Assembly (NCBI GenBank): GCA_023374025.1
Contig: SIJG01000149.1
Span: 1-64,000 of the forward strand
DNA from: Heterodera schachtii
Taxonomy: Eukaryota > Nematoda > Chromadorea > Rhabditida > Heteroderidae
Direction of reading: 5' to 3'
Length of the DNA: 64,000 nucleotides
In this document: in pieces, positions 22,532 through 32,873 of the stretch
Layout: each line of letters begins with the position of its first letter
Position numbering within the stretch: the stretch's first letter is position 1
Position numbers and translations under genes: made by a program
Notes under the pieces: model-generated
The model's input: the letters and a program-made list of their open reading frames with translations, nothing else
Database searches by the model: none
Told to the model about the DNA's origin: nothing

Positions 22532-25500
22532 TGCTCTATAAGGCGGATTTGGAGAATGCCTAAGCTGACAAGTGATACATTCTTTGTACCATCTTAATAT
22601 GTCTGCGTGCATTAATGGCCAAAAATATTTGCAACATTTCTTTAGTGTTTTACTCAAATCCATATGTCCACCGCCTAGACGAGTGGTATGAAAAGAGTCA
22701 AATATTAGAGCCCTTAATGATATTGGAATATAAATTCTCGGCTTAGTGTCTTTCTGATAAAAATAGAGAATATTTGACTCTAGGCATAAATCTTTAGCCA
22801 ATATTGATAGTCTATCTTTTTCTTGCCTGAGCATTTCATTTGGAAATTCACCTGATTTTAAGAATTGAATTAAAATTGACATTTCAGGATCTTCGTTTTG
22901 TTCCTTTTGTATGTCAACCTGTTTTATTTCTCCTTCAATATTACGAATGGAAAGAGTTAGCCCAAATTTCTCATGAATAATTTTGGGGTTGGGAGAAATT
23001 GCTAAACAGACTGGGAATTCAGCCAAGTCTTCAAGTTCTTGAACTTGTTCAATTTCTTCTTGACTAAGATTCTCATGGGGAATACGGGATAGGGCATCAG
23101 CTAAAGAATTTTGTTTACCTGCTATATGTACTATTTTTATGTTATAATTTTGTAGCTCAATAAGCCACCTAGCCAAATTTTGATGTGTTTCTGCCTTTTT
23201 TAATAAAAATGCTAACGGCTTGTGATCTGTATGTAATTCAATGTTTGACATAAAAATGAACGGTTTGAATTGCCGAAGCGCAAATATTATTGCTCCTAAT
23301 TCAGTCTGAACAGGAGGCCAATTTCTCTCAGTTTTGGAAAGCGTTCTACTGCAATAAGCAATTGCATTATAAACTCGGTTTTCCGAATCCCATTGCATTA
23401 GTGCGCCTCCCTGACCCACAGAAGATGCATCACAAAATATATGAAATGGCTTAGAATAGTCAGGGAATATAAGAACAGGCTTTTCAGAAAGAATTTTCTT
23501 AATTTTCTCAAAAGCATTTTCTTGCTCATCAGTCCAATTAAATTGTTTATCTTTCCTAGTTAATCTCGTTAATGGTTCCACAATAGTTGAAAAATTCGGA
23601 ATATGCTTTCTGAAAAAGCTTGCCATTCCCACTACTTGCCTAATTTCCTTTACATTGGTTGGATTTTGCAGATTAAGAATTGATTCAACTTTGCTTATGC
23701 TTGGAGTATATCCATTTTTGTTTACAATATACCCCAGAAAATTCATGCTTGCCGAAGCCAAAATACATTTTTGTGGTTTAAGTTTTAAATTAAACCTTCT
23801 GAATCTTTCAAAGACACTTTTAAGAGAGTCTAAGTGCTCATCAAAGTTGTCAGACTTTGTGAAAACCAAAATATCATCCACATAAGCAATGACATTTTCA
23901 AGACCTGTTAGTACATGTGCCATGACTCTGGCAAATGCACTTGTTGCATTTTTCAATCCAAAAGGCAAATTAATCATCTGAAAAATTTTGTCCTCAGTGA
24001 TCACTCCACATTTTCTGGATGCTTTTTCACTTAATTTTATTTGCAAATAACCGCTGGCCAAGTCCAGTGATGTATAAAAGCAACAATTTCCCACTTTTTC
24101 TAAAATAACTTCTAAACGGGGTAACGGAAAATGATCAGGTACAGTAACCTCATTTAATTTTCTGAAATCAATACATGGCCTAAGCCCTCCGTCCTTTTTC
24201 TGTACCAAGACTATGTTTGACACCCATGGTGTGTCTGACTCAACCATAACTCCTGAGGCTAAGAGTTGGTCAATGTGTTTCTGTAGCTCATCCCTATATT
24301 TAAATGGAATTCGATGGGGTTTGGAAGCAATTGGCTCATTAGACGTTGTGACAATTTCATGTTCACCTGCTATACAATTGCCTAAGTCATATTGACTTTT
24401 GCTAAAAATGTCCTTAAATTCTTCACAAAGTTCCATTAGCTTACTTAGGTCATTCCCTTTAACTGAAGTTTTACTAAAATCTAACTTAAATGCCGGGTCA
24501 ATTTCAACTTCTTTTTCTATCAGTGCATTAAATTCATATTCATTGTCCTCATTCTCAATTTCAGTAAAAATAGTGCTATTTTCTGTTTCTAAGACTTCAT
24601 TTGCATTGCCGAGGCATGTTCCTTTGAAAATTCTTTTTACAGTTGAGGTAGGATTTGTAATTATTACATTAATTGTTTCTGATTTGGAATCAGATAATGA
24701 CGGCACAAAACCCATACCCTCGTATTTCCCTTGCTTATTCTCCCAACTTGAAATACTTTTGGGTTCAAAAGAATTTTTCTTTGATTCAATTTTTTGAATT
24801 TCTTCGTTTGTATGAATCATTTGTAATGCTTTAATGTTCTGTTGGCTCGCCGAAGCGTAATTTTTGTTCATTTTCATTTCATGCACCTGAACTGCTAAGT
24901 CTTCTACCATATCTTTTAATTGTTTTGACTCATTTGTGGACCAATTGTCCCTATTTGAATTTTGTGGCGGAGGTTGCCATCGTGTCTGATTCCGATTGTT
25001 AAATTGTCCAGAAAAGTCATTCTGTCTTTCCCTGCAATTGTATTGTACATGTCCGGTTTTCTTACAGTAATGACAGACGGGTCTATTGTTCCATCTTCTA
25101 TCATTTTGTGGGCCCCAATCCCTCCTTTGCTGATTGTATCTATTGTTCTGTGAAAAATGGTTGGGTCTCCTGTCTGACTGATCACGATTTTCATTTCTAA
25201 ATGTTCTGTGCCCAAGTTGAATATTGTTAGGGTTCGAAGGTCCCCATGTGTTAAATTTGCCCTGTGGAACTTGACTAGGATTTGTATTAAGTGCGTGAAT
25301 GCCGAAGCTCTCATTTCTCACATCCCTCTCAATTGAAACTTCTAACTCTTGAATGTATGCTGTCAGTTTCTGAAAGTCCTTTCTCCCAATAAGTGGTCCT
25401 ACAAGCTGTAATGAACGCTGAAATTCGGGTCTAACTTTCTCTATGAGACACCTACACATCATCTCTTCTCTCGCTTCAGGCGGAAGTTGAGCTGAAGTTG

Positions 25501-25810
25501 TGTTGACAAGAGGAACTAAGCGCTTAATAAAGTCACTTACTGACTCTCCCTCCTTTTGGTAACATGCCGCTAATTTTCTGTAGGCTAATTCCCGAAAATG
25601 AGGGCTGTCCAATTTTAATCTGATATTTTTCAATGCATTGGCGAGGGTACTTCTTTCATTTTGAAGCAAATTTTCAAAAATGGTCCGTGTTTGGGTTCCC
25701 AAATGTAGCTTAAGACGATTCAATTTCTCTGACTCATTCCAATTTGTACCAAAAACATCAATATAATCCCTAAATTTAATTTTCATCAAATGCCGAAGCA
25801 ATTTCACCAT
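22532..25810 (-). CDS. Gag-Pol polyprotein: CA, zinc knuckle, RT, RNase H, IN zinc finger
   Basis: About 1093 residues up to the gap. In order: a retrotransposon Gag capsid-like segment (FRDYIDVFGTNWNESEKLNR), a CCHC knuckle CHYCKKTGHVQYNC (about 244), reverse transcriptase with LPFGLKNA and the active-site YVDD (about 642), RNase H (IFCDASS about 790, HTDHKPLAFLL) and the HHCC zinc finger of integrase ending ECITCQ (about 1080). No D-T/S-G aspartic protease motif is visible between knuckle and RT, where it should lie. The ATG at 25810 lies in the overlap with the upstream gag frame, and the shift between them is +1. It copies element RNA into DNA and would integrate it if the IN core exists. 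Confidence 0.9.
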
Positions 25811-26330
25811 TAAATAGCCCTGGTTGTGGTCCCGAAGTGCCTACTTCAGTGAGTGCATTCACATTACCCTTATTTGGTGCTTGGATTTGGAAAATAGGTG
25901 CTAAGTTAGCAGGAGGAGTTGCTGGAATATTCAGTCTAGGAGATATTGGAAGTCTTCTGAATGGAAAAGGTGCAGTTCCCTGGGCTTCTTGAGTTTTGTT
26001 CATATCATCAAACTCTAATTGTTCTCTCGTATCTATCTCATTTTTCCATGTACTAAATTTCCCGTCTAATTCTGTGACTACTTCCCCTAAAGTGTCGACC
26101 CGTTTCGCCACCGTATCAAAACCTAGATTTACATCATTAGCAATCTCAACCACGCGATTTGAAACATTTGTTACTTTTCGGTTAATTATTCTCAAATTTC
26201 GGTTCACCCCATCTTCTAAAAGTATTACTTCATCATGGACTTTCCCTAAGTCACCTAATTTTGCATGGTTTCCAAGTGCCTTCCCTTCCATGAATTTCTT
26301 ATCAATCACATTTAAATCGGTATATTCCAT
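25776..26330 (-). CDS. Gag N-terminal ORF
   Basis: 184 residues starting MEYTDLNVID. The first 110 residues have the heptad-like spacing of a coiled coil (RNLRIINRKVTNVSNRVVEI), followed by a proline-rich stretch. It ends GLFNGEIASAFDEN and stop, overlapping the next frame by 35 bp. Capsid and nucleocapsid parts continue in that frame, so either a programmed +1 shift or a one-base error joins them. The hairpin motif lies both just before the ATG (26337-26344) and inside the overlap (25792-25799). Confidence 0.75.
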   Translation of the reverse strand: MEYTDLNVIDKKFMEGKALGNHAKLGDLGKVHDEVILLEDGVNRNLRIINRKVTNVSNRVVEIANDVNLGFDTVAKRVDTLGEVVTELDGKFSTWKNEIDTREQLEFDDMNKTQEAQGTAPFPFRRLPISPRLNIPATPPANLAPIFQIQAPNKGNVNALTEVGTSGPQPGLFNGEIASAFDEN

Positions 26331-28499
26331 TTTCTTGCCGAAGCAATAATTTAATTTTATTTCTTTCCTTTTTGTTTATTTGTTTGTTTATTTTATTTCT
26401 TTTTTTGTATTATTTTTTAGAATAATTTGAATAATTAATTCAATAATCAGTGATTTGACCAACCCTTGGCCACGTCAAATTCCAAATCCAAAATCCAAAC
26501 GCTGCTCAGGTCCTTGACGACGACAAATTCCAACGCAAAAACACAATGCCAAAACCTGAATGAGTTACAGTATTAATTGTAATACAGTAAACCAATTCGG
26601 TTATCTGAATGATTACAATTTTAATTATTTAAGTAATTAATTATAATTGATAAATACCAATGATCAATAATTCCAAAAAAAATTTTAGGAAGAAAACACT
26701 ATTTAAGGTTGTCCCAATAAACTTTCAATTATTATTAGAAATGCACCAAAATTATAAAAACAAAAGAATATAAACATATATGTTAAGCATTATCATATCA
26801 TTGATACAAAATTATTTTTTTTTTGATCAGTTAATTAATTAGAGAGAGAAAACAAATTTAAATTTGTTTGTCACAGATTTGATTTAATCGAAAAGAAAAA
26901 AAAATTACTGTAATTACCATTTTTGAAATTTAATAAATGCATTAAATTGAAGCCAAAGTGCATGTGTACAAACAATTTAATTAATTAATCACTCACCCCA
27001 ATGAGTGAAATAATTGGATGTCATTGATTAATTAGACTCACTTAATTGGGCTTCAAAGGCAATTTGCAAATGCTGAGGCTCACAGAGTCCGTCCAATTGC
27101 AGTCACAGGCGAACAGAGAACCTGAAATTATTCCCAGAAATTAGTGATTGAAATTAATTTTACATTCGAATTAAGTTTCTGTGATTAAAAGTGAGACATT
27201 AATCATAAAGAGTCACATTTACTATTTTTATTGCTAACTCATTGTCTTTAGACTAATAATGCACTCAAATTTGACCAAGGAAAACCAAAAGCATAGGGAA
27301 ATTACTGTACATTTGAAAGGATTAAACCAATTTTGATTACTGTAATTAGTCTTTAATTATTATATTAGAAATGAGCGATAATTTAATTAAACTCCAGCAT
27401 TTGAATGCGTTAGACCCAAGAAGTACAGTATATTCGATACTGTGGGACTTACAGAAAAATGCCGAAGCGATGCGCAGTCCGTCCGATTGGTAAGCAACCG
27501 CAATTCAGTCCACAGTCCAACAGAGTCCGAAAGGTAGAACCTGAAATAGTACCCAAAATGTTAATAAATGTCATATATTTTACATACTGATTACCGTAGG
27601 TAGAAACCCCTATAACTCATAAAGCATAAGATAAAGATTTATTGGCCCATTTGTGACCCATTAATTCTAATTTGAAAGTCGAATTATCACCAAATTATTA
27701 AGTAAAAGGCATTTTTGTTTGCCCAAATTTTAGGGTTACCAGGATTACCAAGATTTACGAATTGTAAAAAGTTTCACCATTTTTTACTCCAAGAAGGATC
27801 CCAAAGGCTTGAAAATCCTCCCCTCTTAATTGGTACAGTATCCATTACTGTAACTCACAGAGAATTGCCGAAGCGATGTCCTTGCCAATTGTCCTTGTTT
27901 AGTTGTGTCGGAAGTGTGCCGATGCCGAGTCCAAATCCAATGATTTGCAGTTAAGACTTATTTTTTAGAGTTGAAAATTGAATTGCTAAAAATGAAAAGA
28001 GAAAAAAACAAATTAATTTAAATTGCAAACATAATAAAATTCCTAATAAATGAGACATTAAATAAATTCACAAATAAAAATGATGTTTTGGAGGAATGAA
28101 TTGTGTGCTGTAAATCCGCATTATTGGCGTCTCATAAATGAATGGCCAAGCGACGCCATCCTCCGCCCATCATCGCCGGGGGGGGGGGGGGAACGAAGAA
28201 GAGATGAGTGTGAGAAGACGCTACGAATTGCAACAGATCTTCCGATTGACAAAAGAAAGCAGCGCCGGAGGGGAGAAAGAGAGAGAGCGCAGTGCTAACG
28301 TTAAGTGAGCAATGTTCTCAGCAGATGGCCAAAACGATAACGCGAGCTGTGAGCGTACTTTGCTCATCAACATGTCCGGCAAAATTCCCCTCTTTTTTTT
28401 GAGTACTGTAGTCCCTTTTGTATACTGTACATGATTTAAATTAATTTTTATAGTTTTCATTATTTTTATTTACTTTTTTTTTTTATATAACTTTTCAAT

Positions 28500-29130
28500 C
28501 ATCTCTTTGGCTTCCCGAAGGACCTACTGTATTTTCACTGTACATTTGTGTTTGTTTTTTTTTTTAGCTTTTAATTTCACATTTGAATTTTCACTTTTTT
28601 TTTTGACTGACTGATTTCAATTTTTTTCGGTCATTTTCCATTTTTATTTCAATTTATCTCTTTGTCTTCCCGAAGGGCATTTTCATTTTTCATCTCGAAG
28701 AATATTCCTAATTTCAATTTTTATCCTTCATGGCATTTCGAATTTTATTCCACTAATTATTATCCTAATGGTCATTTTTCTTAGCCATCCAAAGGGGCAT
28801 CTTTTCACTTATTGTCTTCCCGAAGGGCATTCCAAATTTTACATTTTCATCTTAATGGCCATCCCGAACTTTATTTTTCACATATTTGTCTTCCCGAAGG
28901 GTATCCAAAATTTTCACTTATTTGTCATCCTAATGGGCATTAAATCATCCAAAAGGGCATCCCGGGGCATTCTCTTTTTTTTTCATCCCGAAGGGCATCC
29001 TAGGGCATCCCGAAAGTCATTTTTTTCTATTTATCATCCTAAGGGGCATCCCAAATTTTCATAATTTCATCCTAATGGGCATTCTCATCCAAAAGGGCAT
29101 CCCAAAGGGTATTCACTGACTTTATCGGGG
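28500..29130 (-). repeat. Leader array of degenerate ATGCCCTTCGGGATG units
   Basis: On the plus strand, about 15 loose units like TCATCCCGAAGGGCATCC, separated by T-rich spacers. At least five keep CCGAAG (28515, 28670, 28820, 28894, 28988), which in element RNA is CUUCGG, again able to form a UUCG tetraloop. Confidence 0.65.
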
Positions 29131-29287
29131 CATTCTTTTTTCACTTTCTTCTTTTCTCCTTTTTACCGCCTCCGGAGGACTTTCTTTTTATTGCCGAAGC
29201 ACTCACTGATGGCCATCTTTTCCATGCTTTTCCCTCACTAATATTTTCCTATGGGTTGTCCCTTAGCCGCCCAGGCCAAATGCCTAA

Positions 29288-29303
29288 CCATCCGGTGCTA
29301 CCA
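29288..29303 (-). promoter_or_regulatory. Primer binding site
   Basis: In element sense, directly after the 5' LTR, the sequence TGGTAGCACCGGATGG begins with the TGG that pairs with a tRNA CCA end. It would match a tRNA whose acceptor starts AGCACCG. I cannot name the tRNA. Confidence 0.65.
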
Positions 29304-29304
29304 A

Positions 29305-29787
29305 TAACACACATTGCCCAGTGGAACGTGCTGAATTAGGCCTTGGGACCCCCAACCCTTAGAAATCCAATCATTTTTATGAGGGGGTCCTGGGGTGATC
29401 AATCCCGCTTCCCTCCCCAACTTATTCCAAATCCAACTCCATTTTGGATTGGCTTTATTTCCGGAAAAGCATGGAAAATAAGTACAAATAAATACAAATA
29501 AATAAAATAAGTACATAAAATGGAATCAAATATTTAAATATAATTAAATAAAAACATAAAATACAAAAATTAAATAAATTAAATAAAGTTACATAATCAT
29601 GATTAAGTGATCATAAGTGGAGAGATCGCACATTAAATAGACATAAATGGAAAGGGGAGGGGTGTCAGATCGATCGCTATTGGCTAACGGAAAATTAAAT
29701 AAAATGAAAATGAAAAAGAAATTAAAAGTGAGTGTGAAATTGTGCCTAATGCTTCGGCAATTTATGTTAATTAGCTTATGTCTTACA
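29305..29787 (-). repeat. 5' LTR of the retrotransposon
   Basis: 483 bp, about 98% identical to 16411-16890. It carries a reversed copy of the element 8-mer at 29751-29758. Confidence 0.9.
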
Positions 29788-29816
29788 CTTAATTGACCCA
29801 ATTCTGATCAATTAAG

Positions 29817-29930
29817 GAACTGATGAATCCGAGCAAAGGTTTCTACGACAAAAGCGAGGACAAAGTGACGTTGGCCATCGATTTCACCGTGAAAGAAGCA
29901 AAACGAAGGACAAAACATAAATGCCCAATA
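29817..29930 (+). pseudogene. MATH-domain exon fragment
   Basis: After an ATTAAG acceptor the frame reads ELMNPSKGFYDKSEDKVTLA then IDFTVKEAKRR, resembling the C-terminal strands of MATH (TRAF-like) domains found in nematode BTB/MATH proteins. No other exon of the gene was found. The retrotransposon ends 29 bp upstream, so the insertion probably hit this gene. It could be a remnant. Confidence 0.45.
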
Positions 29931-31116
29931 TGATTGGGGAAAAATCTCTTCATTGAATATTCATCCTATGATGAACCTGTTTTTTAATTAATTTTTCTTG
30001 GTTTTACTTTTTTTTTTTTTGATTTTGACAAAACTGATAATTAGAGACCGCAAAAAAGGCACCAAAAAACGCGAAAAGGCACTAAAATAGGCAGCAAAAA
30101 ATTGAAAAAAAAGGCATGAAAAGGCACGAAAATCCCGAAAAAGGCATGAAAAAAAGGCATTTAAAAAATTTTTTCTAAGGTTTTTGTTGCGAAACGGGGC
30201 ATAATTTTGACATTTTTTGCTAGAAATATGACATGCATTTTATTTATATAATATGTATTCAGTAGAGACCGAATATAGCACCCGTAACTGCGTGTATTTT
30301 TTTTCGACCGATACGGGTTTTATGAACTACGGGTTTTTCACGGGATTTTGTTCGAAAGTCCGTACCGCGTATAGGTGTGCCCAGCCCGTAACCGTTACCC
30401 TTCTTCAGTACACTCCAAAATTTGGGTCTCAAGGAAAAACGAACCAGGGATCGCGTTTGAGTATGCAAAAATACCTACTTTCTTTTTTTTTTGCAAACAA
30501 ATAAATTAAACATTATTGATGTCTTTCGATATGTATCTCTTAATGTGTTTTATAAGCCCCAGATAATACATACAAGACCAAAAGAATATAAAAACTCGGT
30601 TTTAACCAATCTTTTGTGTATCTTTGCACCTTTCTGAGCACAACTTTCTTTTACCTGGGCAATTTTTTTGTTTTAAAATTTTGGAGGCTTACAAAAACGC
30701 ATTAATAGCTATCGAAGTATCAAGGAATGTTTGATCCGTTTATTTGTAAAAATGAATAAATCGATGTACACTCTCATTAAAGGAACCGGACCGAGGAATA
30801 AGCCTCTTCTGCTGTTTGCTGGTGGTAGGGGTTGAAGAATAGCGACTTAAACAAGCACATAACGCCAAAAACATAACGCCAAAAATCTCGCGCACAAATA
30901 AAATTTGATAAATTGGCTTAGGTCTTTCGCTCCCTACCGGCAAGCGCCGAAACCGACTTATTTTTGCTCTCAAAATCCGGCCCAAGCCCTAACCGATCTA
31001 ATCCTAAAAGATTTCTCAGTAAATTTCATCCGTTTACCACCCTTAACTTCTTAATATTTAAATTTCAACCGCCCCAAAATTCCCCAATTTTTTTTAGCTT
31101 TTCCATTTCCAATTCT
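29931..31116. other. Intergenic repeats
   Basis: An AAAAGGCA(C/T)GAAAA array lies at 30045-30170. A GC-richer block at 30265-30410 carries ACCCGTAAC and CCGCGTATAGGTGTGCCCAG, resembling the terminal blocks of the local MITEs. No gene seen. Confidence 0.5.
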
Positions 31117-32873
31117 ATGGCTTCCACTTCAACAACCGCTGTTGAACATAATATTCTTGGCAAATGCATTGTAAGTGTTAGGGATTTTTCGGAAATTTTT
31201 TTAATCGAAAATCAAAAAAAAATTTGTCCCCTCATCCCCTCACAGAAAGACAAATACGTGGTGCTGAAACAGATTGGTCAGGGAGGCTTTGGACGGTGTA
31301 CCTCTGCGAGAACAAATACGTACGGGGCCAACGCTACGCGCTCAAAATGATTCCGGTAAGTTTCTCATTATTATTTTTGGCAAAAATGCCATTGACAATG
31401 GAGAATATATGAGGCCTCAATTTGTTGAAAATTGAAAAAAAAAATTGAGTCCAATTGCATTTTATGAGTCTAAACAACAACCAATTTACCCTAAATAACC
31501 CCAAATCTCAGAGGCGTTTCGAATATTGCCGAAAAAGGCATATGCTTTACTCAAGTATGGTTAGTCGATTGGTTTCATAAAGTGATAGAATCGAAATTTA
31601 AGTGCAAAGGATAGTTTCGATTTTCTCGGCTTTTCTAATTTGCAATTTTCTACCTAAATTTTTTTGAATTTTTTTGAAAAAAGTGATGACTTTCACCATT
31701 TTTGACAGATGCCAAAGGGCGGACGGCACCACCATTCGGTGAATCCGAAAGCCGAAATTGAAATCCACCGGGACTTGGCCAAAGAAAAGGGACGGCGTTT
31801 CGTCAAAATTTTGGACGACTTCGAATTGGACGGGACGGTGTTCATCGTCATGGAGTACTGCGAGGAGGGCAGTCTCAAAGACTACGTGACCAAGCACAGG
31901 ACACCCATGGACATTCTGTTGGGTAAGGATGGGGAGGGCGAAATGAAAAAAAAAAAAATTTTTTTTCGAGGGGTATTATTATTTTTTTGATGGCATCAAT
32001 ACAAGTCTAAAATTTCAAACAACAGTTTTATCACATGAAAAAGTGTGGCTTTTGTGAATTTGTAAGCCATTTTTTTAATGAATTTACAAAATAAAAATTT
32101 AGGGTTTGGCTTAAAGATTTTTTTTTTTGGGTGTATGTTGAGAGGAAAATTGAATCTTGAATACCCTCTTCTAGAGCTCTTTCCAAATTTTCTAATTCAA
32201 TAACCCAAAATGACACCTTTTTGAGTAATTTGGGTGCAAAAAGCGTCCAAAAATTTGGTAAAAATTCGTATTTTAACAAAAATTTATGTTTTTTTTTGCA
32301 GGTAGGGCTGGATTGTTGGGATAAAATACACACAAAAAATTGTCTGAATTTTTCCAAATTTCCTCAACCCTCCCCTATTTTTTCAAAACAGCCACCGACG
32401 TTTTGCTTCAATTGGCGGATGCGCTTCGCCTGATGCACTTCAAAAAAATCATGCACCGCGACCTGACCGCCAGCAATGTGCTGATCCGGGAGGTTTCACG
32501 GGGCCAAAACGACGACGTCAAACGGCTTCACGTGGTAAAAAAGGCCGGGGTGAAACGATAGGAAATGGGGGGGGGGGACAGGTGCATTTGGCCAATTGGT
32601 GTGGACCGAAAAAAAAAGAAATTAAAAAAAATTTTCCGGCAAATTACGCGCATTTTTTTTGTTTTTAATGAAAAAATGGTAAATAAATTAAATTAAAAAT
32701 AACAATCAATGAGAGAGGCCTCTCGCCACCACCGAGCACAAAATTTTCCCAACCAAAAATTCGCAAAAACAAAAAAAATTTTTTTTTTAGAAAATCATCG
32801 ACTTCGGCCTGTCCAAACGCGACGTGCACGGCCAACTGCGCACAATGCTCGGCACACCCGCATTCATGGCACC
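31117..32873 (+). pseudogene. Ser/Thr protein kinase, N-terminal two thirds, one frameshift
   Basis: Exons: 31117-31170, 31246-31355, 31709-31922, 32392-32534 and 32791-32873. Motifs: glycine loop IGQGGFG, ALKMIP, hinge VFIVMEYCEEGSLKDYV, catalytic loop HRDLTASNVLI, IIDFGLSKRD, and GTPAFMAP at the end, where a GTAATT donor follows. Exon 2 is 110 nt; one base is missing after GGCTTTGGA, shifting GGFG out of frame with TVYLCENKYVRGQRYALK. No C-lobe exon (DVWSLG region onward) is found downstream. It is either a truncated pseudogene or a gene with an indel error whose remaining exons are lost. Subfamily not assigned. Confidence 0.75.

Larger units (their letters stand above)
26331..29304 (-). 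other. Long leader of the retrotransposon with predicted spliced exons
   Basis: Between 5' LTR and gag are about 3 kb without a coding frame. Predicted exons in element sense: one ending at 27859, then 27453-27540, 27084-27121, and one starting 26555 that runs into gag. Donors are GTGAGT, GTAAGT and GTGAGC; each acceptor is CAG followed by GTT. Two of the exons end with the motif a few bases before the donor (CTTCGGCAATTCTCT and CTTCGGCATTTTTCT). Splice use is predicted, not shown. Confidence 0.55.
16411..29787 (-). mobile_element. 13.4-kb LTR retrotransposon carrying NADAR and helicase genes
   Basis: The element is read on the minus strand: 5' LTR 29305-29787, PBS, spliced-looking leader, gag, pol (RT, RNase H, integrase zinc finger), NADAR gene, helicase gene, PPT, 3' LTR 16411-16890. 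The domain order RT-RNaseH-IN places it with Ty3/gypsy. The LTRs are about 98% identical (roughly nine substitutions and three small indels by eye), so insertion was fairly recent. No convincing target-site duplication is seen (flanks TAAAA and CTTAA). It lies next to a MATH-domain exon. The two extra genes between pol and the 3' LTR sit where env lies in retrovirus-like elements. A 73-N gap and an inserted repeat break the integrase region. Confidence 0.9.

Noticed and set aside
25792..26344. UUCG hairpins as terminators
   Set aside because: Stems of three to five pairs without a U tract, located inside coding regions and leader exons; termination is not plausible.
28500..29130. CRISPR-like repeated array
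   Set aside because: Units are degenerate with T-rich variable spacing, inside a eukaryotic retrotransposon leader.
16411..29787. An env gene in the retrotransposon
   Set aside because: No signal peptide plus transmembrane glycoprotein-like frame between pol and the 3' LTR; that space holds NADAR and helicase.
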